NCBI RefSeq assembly: GCF_014648095.1
Contig: NZ_BMQL01000003.1
Location: 62,001-126,000, forward strand
Direction: 5' to 3'
DNA from: Deinococcus ruber
GTDB taxonomy: Bacteria > Deinococcota > Deinococci > Deinococcales > Deinococcaceae
Length of the DNA stretch: 64,000 bases
Position numbers and translations under genes: made by a program. Below are positions 26,323 to 35,565 of the stretch, in pieces (the first letter of the stretch is position 1; each line of letters starts with the position of its first letter). Under the pieces are notes generated by a model. It was not told the DNA's origin. It did no database searches and saw only the letters and a list, made by a program, of their open reading frames with translations.

Positions 26323-26883
26323 GAAGGCCATTGTACTGGCACGCGCCAGCCAAGAACCGACAGGCACGACAGATGTACCTCGGCAGATGTATTCAGTCGC
26401 CTGCTTTTTCAATGCCGAATTGCAGCAAAAGCTACCTGATGAAAGAAAAGCTAAGCTGATTGCAGAAAAATGAGTGCTCATCCAGAGCTGAAGGGCAGTG
26501 AAATCAACATTTCCCGCGCCTGTGCATCATCTATATGCCTTTGATAAACGCTGAGCCTTTATCTCCTAAACAGGAAGCTCATCTGTGAACGTGCTCCCAC
26601 GTTAGGCTTGCTAAGACAACCGTTCGCGCTCAATGGCACCTCACTGGCAATTTGGTCGCTGCTGCCAAACATCATGTCTAGCAGGCTCCGCTTTTGTTGT
26701 GGTCCGGTTGTAACACATTTATCCAGGCTTCATGAAGTGTTGGTTGGCAATCCAATCCGGAGTGAGGTGCTTATAGCAGGATGTAAGCACGAGGTAAGCG
26801 GAACTCAGGTGAATTATCCGGGTATCCGTACCGTTTCTTTCTCCTCAGCCGTGTGATTGGCGGGGATGTGATGGAGGATTGAT
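26323..26883. other. 561-nt AT-rich intergenic region without a supported gene
   Basis: From about 26,380 to 26,860 the GC content falls to roughly 45-50%, well below both flanks. Possible reading frames have atypical codon use and no recognisable domain. A 7-bp inverted repeat GTGCTTA/TAAGCAC (26767-26790) lies about 95 nt before the next start, and GGAGG precedes the ferritin-like ATG. It probably contains the promoter and a long 5' leader of that gene, and may be residual foreign DNA. Confidence 0.5.
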
Positions 26884-27819
26884 ATGAGCGAGAACAGCAA
26901 CAAGCCGAGCCGTCGTCAGTTTTTGGGTACTGCTGGTCTGGTCGGAGCAGGAGCCGTGCTGGCGTCCTGCGCCCCCGCGATGGCAACGCCCAACAAGCCC
27001 AACCTCGACGCCGCCATTCTGAACTTCGCTCTGAACCTTGAGTACCTGGAAGCGGCGTTCTACCTGGCCGCCGTGGGTCGCCTGGGCGAGCTGAAGGCCA
27101 TCGGCGGCAATGCCGAGATCCGTTTGCCCACTGGCTTCGACGGCAACACTGCCATGCCCTTCACCGATCCCAACGTCAAGGCCTACGCTCAGGAAATTGC
27201 TCAGGACGAGCTGAACCACGTCATCGCTCTGCGCGGCGCACTGAAGACGGCGGCTGTGGATCGTCCTGTCCTCGACATCGGCCCGGCATTTGCCGCCGCC
27301 GCCAACGCTGCGGCCTACAACGCCAAGCTGATCGCCGCTCCTGCCACCCTGTCGCCCGCCTTCAACCCTTACCTGAATGATCTGTTCTTCCTGCACGGCT
27401 CCTTCATCTTCGAGGACGTGGGCGTGACGGCATACCACGGCGCTGCTCGCCTCGTGACCGACGACAGCGCAGGCGGCGTGCTCGATACCGCTGCGGGCAT
27501 TCTGGCTGTCGAGGCATACCATGCGGGCGAAATTCGCGCTCTGCTGTTCGCCCAGCGTGCAACTCCGACGCCGTACGGCGTCAACGTGGCCCAGCTCATC
27601 GGTGCAATCAGTGCCCTGCGTGCCGCCGTAGGCAACGGCAAGGATCAGGGCATCACCTCCGACAACTCGGCCACCGGCGCGGCCAACATCGTGCCCACCG
27701 ACGACAACAGCGTTGCGTTTGGCCGCACCACCGACGAAGTGCTCAACATCGTCTACCTGGGTAGCAAGTCCAAGCCCGGCGGCTTCTTCCCTAACGGCCT
27801 GAACGGCGCCATCAAGTAA
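26884..27819 (+). CDS. Tat-exported ferritin-like (desiccation-related type) lipoprotein
   Basis: 311 aa. Twin-arginine signal SRRQFLGTAGLVGAG followed by a lipobox (VLASC), so it is likely exported folded and lipid-anchored. The four-helix ferritin-like domain shows carboxylate/His ligands in LNLEYLEAAFYLAAVG, AQDELNHVIALRGAL, FEDVGVTAYHGAAR and VEAYHAGEIRALL, the pattern of the Ferritin_2 family to which plant and Deinococcus desiccation-related proteins belong. Strong GGAGG ribosome site. tatA follows after a terminator. Confidence 0.85.
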   Translation: MSENSNKPSRRQFLGTAGLVGAGAVLASCAPAMATPNKPNLDAAILNFALNLEYLEAAFYLAAVGRLGELKAIGGNAEIRLPTGFDGNTAMPFTDPNVKAYAQEIAQDELNHVIALRGALKTAAVDRPVLDIGPAFAAAANAAAYNAKLIAAPATLSPAFNPYLNDLFFLHGSFIFEDVGVTAYHGAARLVTDDSAGGVLDTAAGILAVEAYHAGEIRALLFAQRATPTPYGVNVAQLIGAISALRAAVGNGKDQGITSDNSATGAANIVPTDDNSVAFGRTTDEVLNIVYLGSKSKPGGFFPNGLNGAIK

Positions 27820-27849
27820 CACCCCTTTCGGGGAAAAGATACGAGCGGT

Positions 27850-27884
27850 AGAGCGGGACATCCTGAACAGGGGTGTCCCGCTCT
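27850..27884 (+). terminator. Perfect 11-bp hairpin after the ferritin-like gene
   Basis: AGAGCGGGACA and its complement with a 13-nt loop that can form CCTG/CAGG inside. It lies 30 nt past the stop and isolates this gene from tatA. No long T-tract. Confidence 0.65.
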
Positions 27885-27974
27885 GCTGTCCAGGTGCTGC
27901 CAGCGCAATCCAAAACCCGCTGGGCTGCATATAACTGTGTAGAGCGAGTTGGTGCTCGAAAGGAGAAACACAGT

Positions 27975-28199
27975 ATGCCCAATCTCGGATTTCCTGAAAT
28001 CATGATCATTCTGGTGGTGGCCCTGCTGGTCTTGGGCCCCAAGAAACTGCCCGACCTGGGCCGCAGCCTGGGCAACGGTATCCGCGAGTTCCGTAAAGGC
28101 ACCCAGGGCCTGAAGGACGAACTCGAAGGCAGCCTGAAGGCCCAGGAAGTGCCCGCCCCAGTGGTAGCTCCGCTGCGTACCGAAGTTCACCAGGACTGA
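27975..28199 (+). CDS. tatA: Sec-independent translocase component TatA/TatE
   Basis: 74 aa. MPNLGFPEIMIILVVALLVLG gives the short N-terminal membrane helix, then the hinge GPKKLPDLGRSLGNGIREFR and the amphipathic helix, with an acidic/variable tail. AAAGGAG 8 nt upstream is a strong ribosome site. TatA forms the Tat pore; its neighbour upstream is a Tat substrate. tatB/tatC are not in the window. Confidence 0.92.
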   Translation: MPNLGFPEIMIILVVALLVLGPKKLPDLGRSLGNGIREFRKGTQGLKDELEGSLKAQEVPAPVVAPLRTEVHQD

Positions 28200-28279
28200 A
28201 GACACAGCGGTGAGCGCAGGTGGGCAGCGGCGGGGAAGGGCCAGGGATGCTACGCTACGGCCAGATAGCCCCTCAGCCT

Positions 28280-28795
28280 ATGACCCTAACCGACGAAGAC
28301 CTGATCGATCAGATGGCCCACGGCCAGCAGGAAGCGCTGCGCGAGTTGCACGCCCGGTACGCGCCGTATCTGTACAGCATGGGACGGCGGATGTTGCGCG
28401 ACCAGGGCGATACCGAGAGCTGCGTGCAGGACGCCTTTCTGAATGCCTGGAAGGCCGCCGTGCGCTTCGACCGCCGCCTTGCCAGTGCCAAGACCTGGCT
28501 TGTGACCATCGCGCACCGCCGTTTTCTTCAGGCCCTGCGTGACCGACCCGATACCAGTCTGCCTATCGAAGACTGGGACGCGCCCACCGCCGCCGCCGAT
28601 CCGGAAGATACCCTGCTCGCCCAAAAAGCGGTGGAAGTTCTGGACGTGGGTGAGCGGCAGTTGATAGAACTGGCCTATTACCAGGGCCACAGCCACGCGG
28701 AGGTCGCGGAGCTGACCGGACTTCCACTGGGAACGGTGAAAACCCGTCTGCGCTCAGCGCTGGCCCGCATGAAGATCCATCTGGGAGGTGATTAA
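28280..28795 (+). CDS. ECF-type RNA polymerase sigma factor
   Basis: 171 aa. Region 2 spans about residues 20-85 (ALRELHARYAPYLYSMGRRML, ESCVQDAFLNAWKAAVRFD, TWLVTIAHRRFLQAL); region 4 near 120-165 (LIELAYYQGHSHAEVAELTG, LPLGTVKTRLRSALARM) with the helix-turn-helix. ATG 28280 fits the start of region 2; TACGCT at 28251-28256 gives a short leader of about 17 nt. The anti-sigma gene begins 3 nt after its stop. Confidence 0.9.
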   Translation: MTLTDEDLIDQMAHGQQEALRELHARYAPYLYSMGRRMLRDQGDTESCVQDAFLNAWKAAVRFDRRLASAKTWLVTIAHRRFLQALRDRPDTSLPIEDWDAPTAAADPEDTLLAQKAVEVLDVGERQLIELAYYQGHSHAEVAELTGLPLGTVKTRLRSALARMKIHLGGD

Positions 28796-28798
28796 AAG

Positions 28799-29632
28799 AT
28801 GCTCGGCAGCGATTCCACACATTCTGAATCCTCTTACCCCGACAGCGATACGCTGATGGACTACGCGCTGGGCTTTCTGAATCCGGAGGAGGCTGCGCGG
28901 GTCGAAGCGGCTCTGGAGCACTCTCCCACGGCGCGTGCCGAGCTGGAAGCGTACCTGAGCGGCCTGAGCGATCTGGTGCTCGACCTGCCGCCTGAACTCC
29001 TGCCCGTCGGCGCAGAAGATCGTCTGCTGGCCCGACTGAATGCCGAACTGCCCCCTCAGTCTGCGCCTGCCGTGACGGTCAGCACAGTACAGGTGAGTAC
29101 AGTGCAGGTCAGCACGGTACAGGGCAGTCCGGTGGTAGACACGGTTGGGCCAGACGGCGCAGACGGAGCTGAGGAAGCGGAAACCGTCACCCCGGTGCCG
29201 GACGCCGCGCTGCCTCGCCCTCGCCGGAGCCTGCTGTATCCGCTGCTGGGTGCGGCGGCGGCAGTGGTGCTGCTGGTGGCCGTGTTGCCCGGTCTGCGCG
29301 GCACCACCGCCGATCAACTGGCGACCTACCGCGCCCAGCCCGGAGCCGTCTCCAGCGTGGTCACGGCCCCCAGCGGCCAGCCGATTGCCGACGTGGTGCG
29401 CCTGAAGGACGGCAGCGCCTACGTGCAGATGAGCGCCACCGTCGCGCTGCCGGGCGGCAAGGTCTATCAGGCCTGGAAGATCGTGGACAAGAAGCCCGTG
29501 TCGCTGGGCCTGTTTACCGGACGCAGTTTCATTGCCAAATTGCCCATCGGAACGGTTTTTGCCGTCACGCTGGAGCCGTCGGGTGGCAGTCCACAGCCCA
29601 CCAGTGCGCCACTGTTTGCTCAGTCCATCTGA
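28799..29632 (+). CDS. Anti-sigma factor, RskA-like, single-pass membrane protein
   Basis: 277 aa. N-terminal cytoplasmic sigma-binding domain (residues 1-80: DTLMDYALGFLNPEEAARVE, then AELEAYLSGLSDLV), a variable linker with three exact VSTVQ repeats (15-bp units at 29078-29122), one membrane helix (LLYPLLGAAAAVVLLVAVLP, about 147-166) and an extracytoplasmic RskA C-terminal domain (GSAYVQMSATVALPGGKVYQAWKI). It should hold the ECF sigma factor encoded just upstream. GGAGG precedes the ATG. Confidence 0.85.
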   Translation: MLGSDSTHSESSYPDSDTLMDYALGFLNPEEAARVEAALEHSPTARAELEAYLSGLSDLVLDLPPELLPVGAEDRLLARLNAELPPQSAPAVTVSTVQVSTVQVSTVQGSPVVDTVGPDGADGAEEAETVTPVPDAALPRPRRSLLYPLLGAAAAVVLLVAVLPGLRGTTADQLATYRAQPGAVSSVVTAPSGQPIADVVRLKDGSAYVQMSATVALPGGKVYQAWKIVDKKPVSLGLFTGRSFIAKLPIGTVFAVTLEPSGGSPQPTSAPLFAQSI

Positions 29633-29640
29633 GAAGGAGT

Positions 29641-29732
29641 CCGATTGAATCCTGCAAAGTCAGGGTTCAATCGGAGCAGGGGTTTCCAGCGTCAGCTGGA
29701 GCGTGCCGCCCGGATGAGGTACACCTCCGGGC
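29641..29732 (+). terminator. Two hairpins after the anti-sigma gene
   Basis: First: 14-bp arms at 29641-29654 and 29661-29674 with one mismatch and a 6-nt loop, 9 nt past the stop. Second: GCCCGGA/TCCGGGC at 29708-29732, followed by CTGCCTTTCT. Either could end the sigma/anti-sigma transcript. Confidence 0.6.
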
Positions 29733-29796
29733 CTGCCTTTCTGCTGTCTCACACGCAGGAACAGGCTTGTCCGGTCTGCACGCTTTACTCTGAGGC

Positions 29797-30186
29797 ATGC
29801 TGATATCCGGGCTGGATCATGTGCAGATCGAGGCTCCTGCCGGGCACGAGGAACAGGCGCGGCGGTATTACACCGGCTTTCTGGAACTGCCAGAGCTGCA
29901 CAAACCGGAAGCGCTGCAAAAAAATGGCGGCGTATGGTTTGCCCTGCCAGACGGGCGGCAGCTTCATACCGGCGTGGTGGCGGCGTTTGTGCCGCGCACC
30001 AAGGGTCATCCGTGTCTGCGCTGCACCGACCTCGACGCGCTGCTTCGCCGGGCCGCCGAATTTCAGGTACCTGCCGAGGAAGATTTCCAGCTTGTTCCGC
30101 TGCGCCGTGCCTACCTGTCAGACCCGTTCGGCAACCGCCTTGAGGTGGTGCAGGGTCAGCACGAAAGCGTGGTGTTCAGCATCTAG
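29797..30186 (+). CDS. VOC-superfamily (glyoxalase-like) protein
   Basis: 129 aa, one VOC module. LISGLDHVQIEAPAGHEEQAR begins the beta-alpha-beta repeat with a metal-type His, RRYYTGFLELPEL follows, and YLSDPFGNRLEVVQ is the closing motif with Glu. Metal-dependent lyases, dioxygenases and resistance proteins share the fold; no specific role is apparent. TTTACT lies 7 nt before the ATG. The end overlaps the convergent glycerophosphodiesterase gene by 11 nt. Confidence 0.82.
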   Translation: MLISGLDHVQIEAPAGHEEQARRYYTGFLELPELHKPEALQKNGGVWFALPDGRQLHTGVVAAFVPRTKGHPCLRCTDLDALLRRAAEFQVPAEEDFQLVPLRRAYLSDPFGNRLEVVQGQHESVVFSI

Positions 30187-30865
30187 CGCCCAGCAGCGTC
30201 TCGGGCAGGTCTCCGATCAGGCCGTCTACGCCCAGCGCCGTCAGCCGCTGCACGTCGCCCGGCTCATTGACGGTCCAGGCATTCACGCGCCAGCGTTCCT
30301 GCCGTGCCAGGGCCATCAACTCTGCGTCGATCAGCGAATGGTGCGGGTGCAGCGCGGTCACGTCCAGCCGCCGCGCCACCACCGGCACCAGATCGATGCC
30401 CAGTCGGTAGCGGCGGTGATACAGAAATCCGCGCTCGATGCCCGCGTCAGCGTCTCGGGCGGCCTTCAGCATCAGCGGGCTGAAACTGCTGACGATGCAG
30501 CGCCCGGCCCGTCCGTGCTGCCGGATGGCCCGCAGGCTGGCGCTGGCCCGGTCGTCGCTGCGAGCTCCCTCGAACTTCAGTTCCACGTTCAGGTAGGCGT
30601 CGGTCTGGGCCGCCCAGTCCAGCACGTCGTCCAGCGTGGGCACCGACGCCGGAAGCTGGGGGCGCGTCAGGGTATTCAGGGCGCGGCCATCCGGCAGATT
30701 CAGGTCGTGGTGAATGGCGAGCGTGCCGTCCTGAAGGCGGCGAACGTCCAGTTCCACACCGTCCAGCCCGGCATCGAGCGCCGCCTGAAAGCCTGAAAGC
30801 GTGTTTTCGTGGTGCAGGCGGGGCGTTCCCCGGTGCCCCAGCAGCAGGGGAGAGCGAGAGGTCAT
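30176..30865 (-). CDS. Glycerophosphodiester phosphodiesterase
   Basis: 229 aa TIM-barrel enzyme. Start region SPLLLGHRGTPRLHHENTL carries the HRG...EN catalytic motif; GVELDVRRLQDGTLAIHHD has the metal-binding ELDV and the second catalytic His; LNVELKFEG and VNAWTVNEPGDVQRL follow. Cleaves glycerophosphodiesters to glycerol-3-phosphate and an alcohol. ATG 30865 has TATGCT 7 nt upstream; the longer frame upstream crosses the metG terminator. No signal peptide, so probably cytosolic. Confidence 0.9.
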   Translation of the reverse strand: MTSRSPLLLGHRGTPRLHHENTLSGFQAALDAGLDGVELDVRRLQDGTLAIHHDLNLPDGRALNTLTRPQLPASVPTLDDVLDWAAQTDAYLNVELKFEGARSDDRASASLRAIRQHGRAGRCIVSSFSPLMLKAARDADAGIERGFLYHRRYRLGIDLVPVVARRLDVTALHPHHSLIDAELMALARQERWRVNAWTVNEPGDVQRLTALGVDGLIGDLPETLLGARC

Positions 30866-30933
30866 GCGGGCCAGCATAGCGGGAAGATGTTCGCCGGTTG
30901 TGGCTTCTGTTAGCGCCACTGAACGGCGAGCAT

Positions 30934-30968
30934 GAACAAGGCCCCACTGTGGTGGCAGGGCCTTGTTC
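30934..30968 (-). terminator. Terminator after metG
   Basis: GAACAAGGCCC and its exact complement with a 13-nt apical part, 35 nt past the metG stop on the minus strand; the T content of the 3' arm (TTGTTC) is the only tail. Confidence 0.7.
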
Positions 30969-31003
30969 GCTTTCACAGTTTTTGCCGCTCCAGAGGGCCG
31001 AAG

Positions 31004-33004
31004 TCAGCGAACCTTCGTGCCGCCCGGCAACTCCAGCTTCGGCCCGATCACGTCGAGATTGCCGTTTTCGTCTTCGGCAGCCAGGATCATGCCGTGGCTC
31101 AGGATGCCGCGCAGCTTGACCGGCTTCAGGTTGGCGACTACCACCACGCGGCGGCCCACCAGGTCTTCAGGCGCGAACCACGCCCGGATGCCGCTGACCA
31201 CGGTGCGCTCTTCCACTTCACCGTTGACGCTGCCCAGCTGCACCGTCAGTTTCAGCAGCTTGTCGGCCTTGGGCACCACCTCGGCGGCCACCACCAGCGC
31301 CACGCGCAGATCGATGCGGGCGAAGTCGTCGATGCTGATTTCTGCCGGGCCGCTCGGTGCGGGCGTCGCGTCGGGTGCGGCGGGGGCGCTGGCCTCGGCC
31401 TGCTCGACTTTCGCGGGCCTGGGCTTCTGGGTGGGCTGGTCGCTGCTGTCCTTCGCTTCGGGTTTGGGCTGCTCTGGTTTAGGAAACAGCACCGTGCCCG
31501 CCTGCACCACGGTTCCCGGCGGGGTCAGCCCCCACGCGGCTTCCAGGCGGTAGGTCTGTCCACCCAGGCCAAGCTGGGCACGCAGTTCCTTCGCCTTGCG
31601 CGGAATCGCGGCTTCCAGCGCTACACTCGCCACCCGCAGCCCCTCGACGGCGGTGTACAGCACGCTGTCCAGCTCGCCCGCCGTGCTCTCCGACTTCGCC
31701 AGATCCCAGGGTTTGCTTTCAGCGATGTAGCGGTTGAGATCGCGCACGAATTCCATCGCGGCTTCCAGCGCCATATTCACCTTCAGGTCGCGGGCCAGTT
31801 CCAGCACGCGGGCAGGCAGGGCGCGGGCGGCCTTCTCGATGCCGCGCACCCGCTCGGACTGCGGCCCCGGTGCGGGCAGCACGCCGCCCCGGTACTTCTG
31901 CACCATGCTGAGCGTGCGGGAAAGCAGGTTGCCCAGGTCGTTGGCGAGGTCGGCGGTCAGGCGGGCCACCAGAATGCCCTCTCCGTAGGGGCTGTCCGAT
32001 CCCAGGTTGGTTTCACGCAGCAGCGTGTAGCGCAGCGTATCGGCCCCGAATTCGTCCAGCAGCGCCACCGGGTCGATGGCGTTCCCCAGCGATTTGCCCA
32101 TCTTGCGCCCGTCTTCGGCCAGGATGTGCGCGTGAACCACCAGTTTTTCGTAGAGGGGCAGCCCCGCCGCCTTCAGCATGGTGGGCCAGAAGACGGCGTG
32201 CGGCTTGAGAATATCCTTCCCGATCACGTGCCAGGCGTGCTCGAACAGCTCCGGGCGGCCTTTGCTGGCGGGCGCAGACAGGTAGTTCAGCAGCGCATCA
32301 AACCACACATACGTCACGTGGTCGCTGTCCCAGGGCAGCTCGATCCCCCAGGGCACCCGCGATTTGGGCCGCGAGATGCTCAGGTCGCCAATCGGCTCCT
32401 TCAGCATTTCCAGAACCTCGTTGCGGTATCCGGCGGGCTGGATGAACTCGGGATTCTGTTGCAGATGGGAGAGCAGCCACGCCTGATACTTCTCCATGCG
32501 GAAGAAATAATTGGCCTCGCGGCGCAGTTCCGGGGGTGCGCTGTCGCCCGGATACACGCCGTTCACCAGTTCCTTCTCGGTCACGTAGCGCTCGGCTCCC
32601 ACGCTGTACAGCCCCTCGTACTCGGCGTAATAGATGTCGCCCGAGGCGTGTACGCGGGCCAGCACGTCCTGTACGTAGTTTCGGTGGCGGGCCTCGGTGG
32701 TGCGGATGAAATCGTCGTAACTGATCTCCAGGCCGTCCCACAGACGCTTGAAGGCGTTCAGGCTCAGATCGTCCACGAAACTCTGCGGGGTCTGGCCCGC
32801 TTTGGCCGCCGCCTTGGCGATCTTTTCGCCGTGCTCGTCGGTGCCGGTCACGAAATACACCGGATATCCGGCGAGGCGGTGATAGCGGGCCAGCGCGTCG
32901 GTCAGAATTTTCTCGAAGACGTGCCCGATGTGCGGCGCACCGTTGGCGTAGTCGATGGCGGTGGTGATGTAAAAGGGCTGTTTGGTGCTTGAAAGTTGGG
33001 TCAT
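31004..33004 (-). CDS. metG: Methionyl-tRNA synthetase with C-terminal tRNA-binding OB domain
   Basis: 666 aa. HIGH motif in [18 protein letters not shown]-type loop [14 protein letters not shown], and a C-terminal EMAP/Trbp111-like domain ([45 protein letters not shown]). In the connective peptide the zinc knuckle cysteines are missing: [16 protein letters not shown] replaces the usual Cys-bearing sequence, so it is a zinc-free variant. ATG 33004 has GGAGG 9-13 nt upstream. The leader (33005-33154) contains a Met-rich mini-ORF and an attenuator-like structure. Confidence 0.94.
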   Translation of the reverse strand: MTQLSSTKQPFYITTAIDYANGAPHIGHVFEKILTDALARYHRLAGYPVYFVTGTDEHGEKIAKAAAKAGQTPQSFVDDLSLNAFKRLWDGLEISYDDFIRTTEARHRNYVQDVLARVHASGDIYYAEYEGLYSVGAERYVTEKELVNGVYPGDSAPPELRREANYFFRMEKYQAWLLSHLQQNPEFIQPAGYRNEVLEMLKEPIGDLSISRPKSRVPWGIELPWDSDHVTYVWFDALLNYLSAPASKGRPELFEHAWHVIGKDILKPHAVFWPTMLKAAGLPLYEKLVVHAHILAEDGRKMGKSLGNAIDPVALLDEFGADTLRYTLLRETNLGSDSPYGEGILVARLTADLANDLGNLLSRTLSMVQKYRGGVLPAPGPQSERVRGIEKAARALPARVLELARDLKVNMALEAAMEFVRDLNRYIAESKPWDLAKSESTAGELDSVLYTAVEGLRVASVALEAAIPRKAKELRAQLGLGGQTYRLEAAWGLTPPGTVVQAGTVLFPKPEQPKPEAKDSSDQPTQKPRPAKVEQAEASAPAAPDATPAPSGPAEISIDDFARIDLRVALVVAAEVVPKADKLLKLTVQLGSVNGEVEERTVVSGIRAWFAPEDLVGRRVVVVANLKPVKLRGILSHGMILAAEDENGNLDVIGPKLELPGGTKVR

Positions 33005-33062
33005 TCGGGGCAGTCCTCCGGGTACAGTCTGGTCAGGATAGCGGCTGGTGCGCGTGAGGGCC

Positions 33063-33121
33063 AAAAAAAGGAGCGCTATGACAGCGCCCCGGACAATCGC
33101 CTGCGCTCAGGCGTCCGGGGG
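33063..33121 (-). promoter_or_regulatory. Putative transcription attenuator of metG (antiterminator/terminator)
   Basis: On the minus strand, arm CCCCGGAC (33120-33113) can pair with GTCCGGGG (33094-33087), enclosing GCCTG/CAGGC. The last four G of that second arm also start the terminator stem GGGGCGCT (33090-33083) / AGCGCTCC (33077-33070), loop of 5 nt, one G-U pair, followed by seven T (33069-33063). The two structures exclude each other. The first arm coincides exactly with codons 12-14 of the leader ORF at 33154-33107. Confidence 0.65.
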
Positions 33122-33154
33122 CATTCGCATCAGAGTGGCGGCGGTATGCGGCAT
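33107..33154 (-). CDS. Leaderless Met-rich leader peptide upstream of metG
   Basis: TACACT (minus, 33166-33161) lies 6 nt before ATG 33154, with TTTACC as a -35 candidate 18 nt further up. The frame reads MPHTAATLMRMPPDA and stops: three Met in fifteen codons, at positions 1, 9 and 11, directly before the antiterminator arm. Its place between a promoter and a terminator ahead of the methionyl-tRNA synthetase gene fits a leader peptide. Translation is inferred. Confidence 0.55.
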   Translation of the reverse strand: MPHTAATLMRMPPDA

Positions 33155-33241
33155 GAAGAAAGTGTAGCATTGTGCGCCGAGGTCGGTAAAAACCTCGCCG
33201 TCACACGTCGAATGCATCCTTACGGCGGCGTCACTGCATCT

Positions 33242-33685
33242 TCAGAAGCGTATTTCCACTCCGGCTCCGGCGCTGAAGCCTGTAAAACTGTCGCCCCGCG
33301 CACTCAGTCGCCAGCCGACTGGCCCCAGCACCGGCCCGCGTAGCCCACCTTCCAGATACGTCGAGGTGGTGGTGTTGCTGCTACTCAGGTGAAAAGCCGC
33401 GCCACCGCTGACGAAAGCATCCACGTTGGTAAACGGAAGATTCAGGTCGCGCAGGGTGCCGCCTACCCGAAATTCGTTGATGCTCAGCGAACTGCCGTAG
33501 CTGCTGCCCACGCCCGCCTCGATGCCCAGCGTTCCGATGAAAGGAACTGGCAGCAGCGCGATTCCCGCGTGGGCGTCGAGGCCGGTGGTGCGGGCGTCGG
33601 CTCCGGCCCACAGGGCAGAAGCGTGGGCAGGCGTCAGCACAGACAGCCCGAGGGAGATGGTCAGAACGGGAAAGAGGCGCTTCAT
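33242..33685 (-). CDS. Secreted outer-membrane beta-barrel-like protein
   Basis: 147 aa. ATG 33685 starts a signal peptide (MKRLFPVLTISLGLSVL, cleavage near AHA-S) and TACTCT lies 6 nt upstream. The mature part is rich in Gly and alternates polar and apolar residues (GLDAHAGIALLPVPFIG, VGSSYGSSLSINEFRVGGTL, FSAGAGVEIRF), ending in Phe as porin-like barrels do. About six to eight strands. Role unknown. Divergent from treS. Confidence 0.72.
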   Translation of the reverse strand: MKRLFPVLTISLGLSVLTPAHASALWAGADARTTGLDAHAGIALLPVPFIGTLGIEAGVGSSYGSSLSINEFRVGGTLRDLNLPFTNVDAFVSGGAAFHLSSSNTTTSTYLEGGLRGPVLGPVGWRLSARGDSFTGFSAGAGVEIRF

Positions 33686-33766
33686 GGCACAAGAGTAGAC
33701 GGCCAGAATGAAGGTCGTCTGATGTGGGTCGCAACCACGCCACCGATCTTGGCTACACTCTGAACC

Positions 33767-35455
<1,689 letters not shown>

Positions 35456-35515
35456 AGCTGAGGGGGCACGAACTGTGCCTTCCGCTTTGCAAAATAAAGT
35501 GAATGGTGTTTGAAT

Positions 35516-35552
35516 GGCGGGATGACGCGATCATCCCGCCTGTTTTTGCTTT
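35516..35552 (+). terminator. Strong terminator after treS, 14 nt before the next start
   Basis: GGCGGGATGA and its complement, 5-nt loop CGCGA, then TGTTTTTGCTTTT. The MFS start codon is only 14 nt beyond the T-tract, so read-through may be how that gene is expressed unless a promoter overlaps. Confidence 0.85.
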
Positions 35553-35565
35553 TGAAGGTACGCCC

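Noticed and set aside
26608..26856. 82-codon ORF in the AT-rich island
   Set aside because: Non-typical codon use, no domain or ribosome site, and no similarity to transposases that I can recognise.
30932..32992. Very long open frame antisense to metG
   Set aside because: High-GC coding DNA leaves mirror frames open; the translation is His/Gln/Arg-rich without domains, while the opposite strand is a complete methionyl-tRNA synthetase. The same applies to long frames opposite glgB (53681-55999), the DHA2 exporter (45411-47222), treS and the ABC ATPase.
33155..33241. T-box riboswitch before metG
   Set aside because: No T-box sequence (TGGNACCGCG) or specifier loop was found in the leader; the leader-peptide model fits better.
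35503..35565. Upstream ATG as start of the Bcr-type MFS protein
   Set aside because: It would translate the treS terminator hairpin into an extension not seen in the family.
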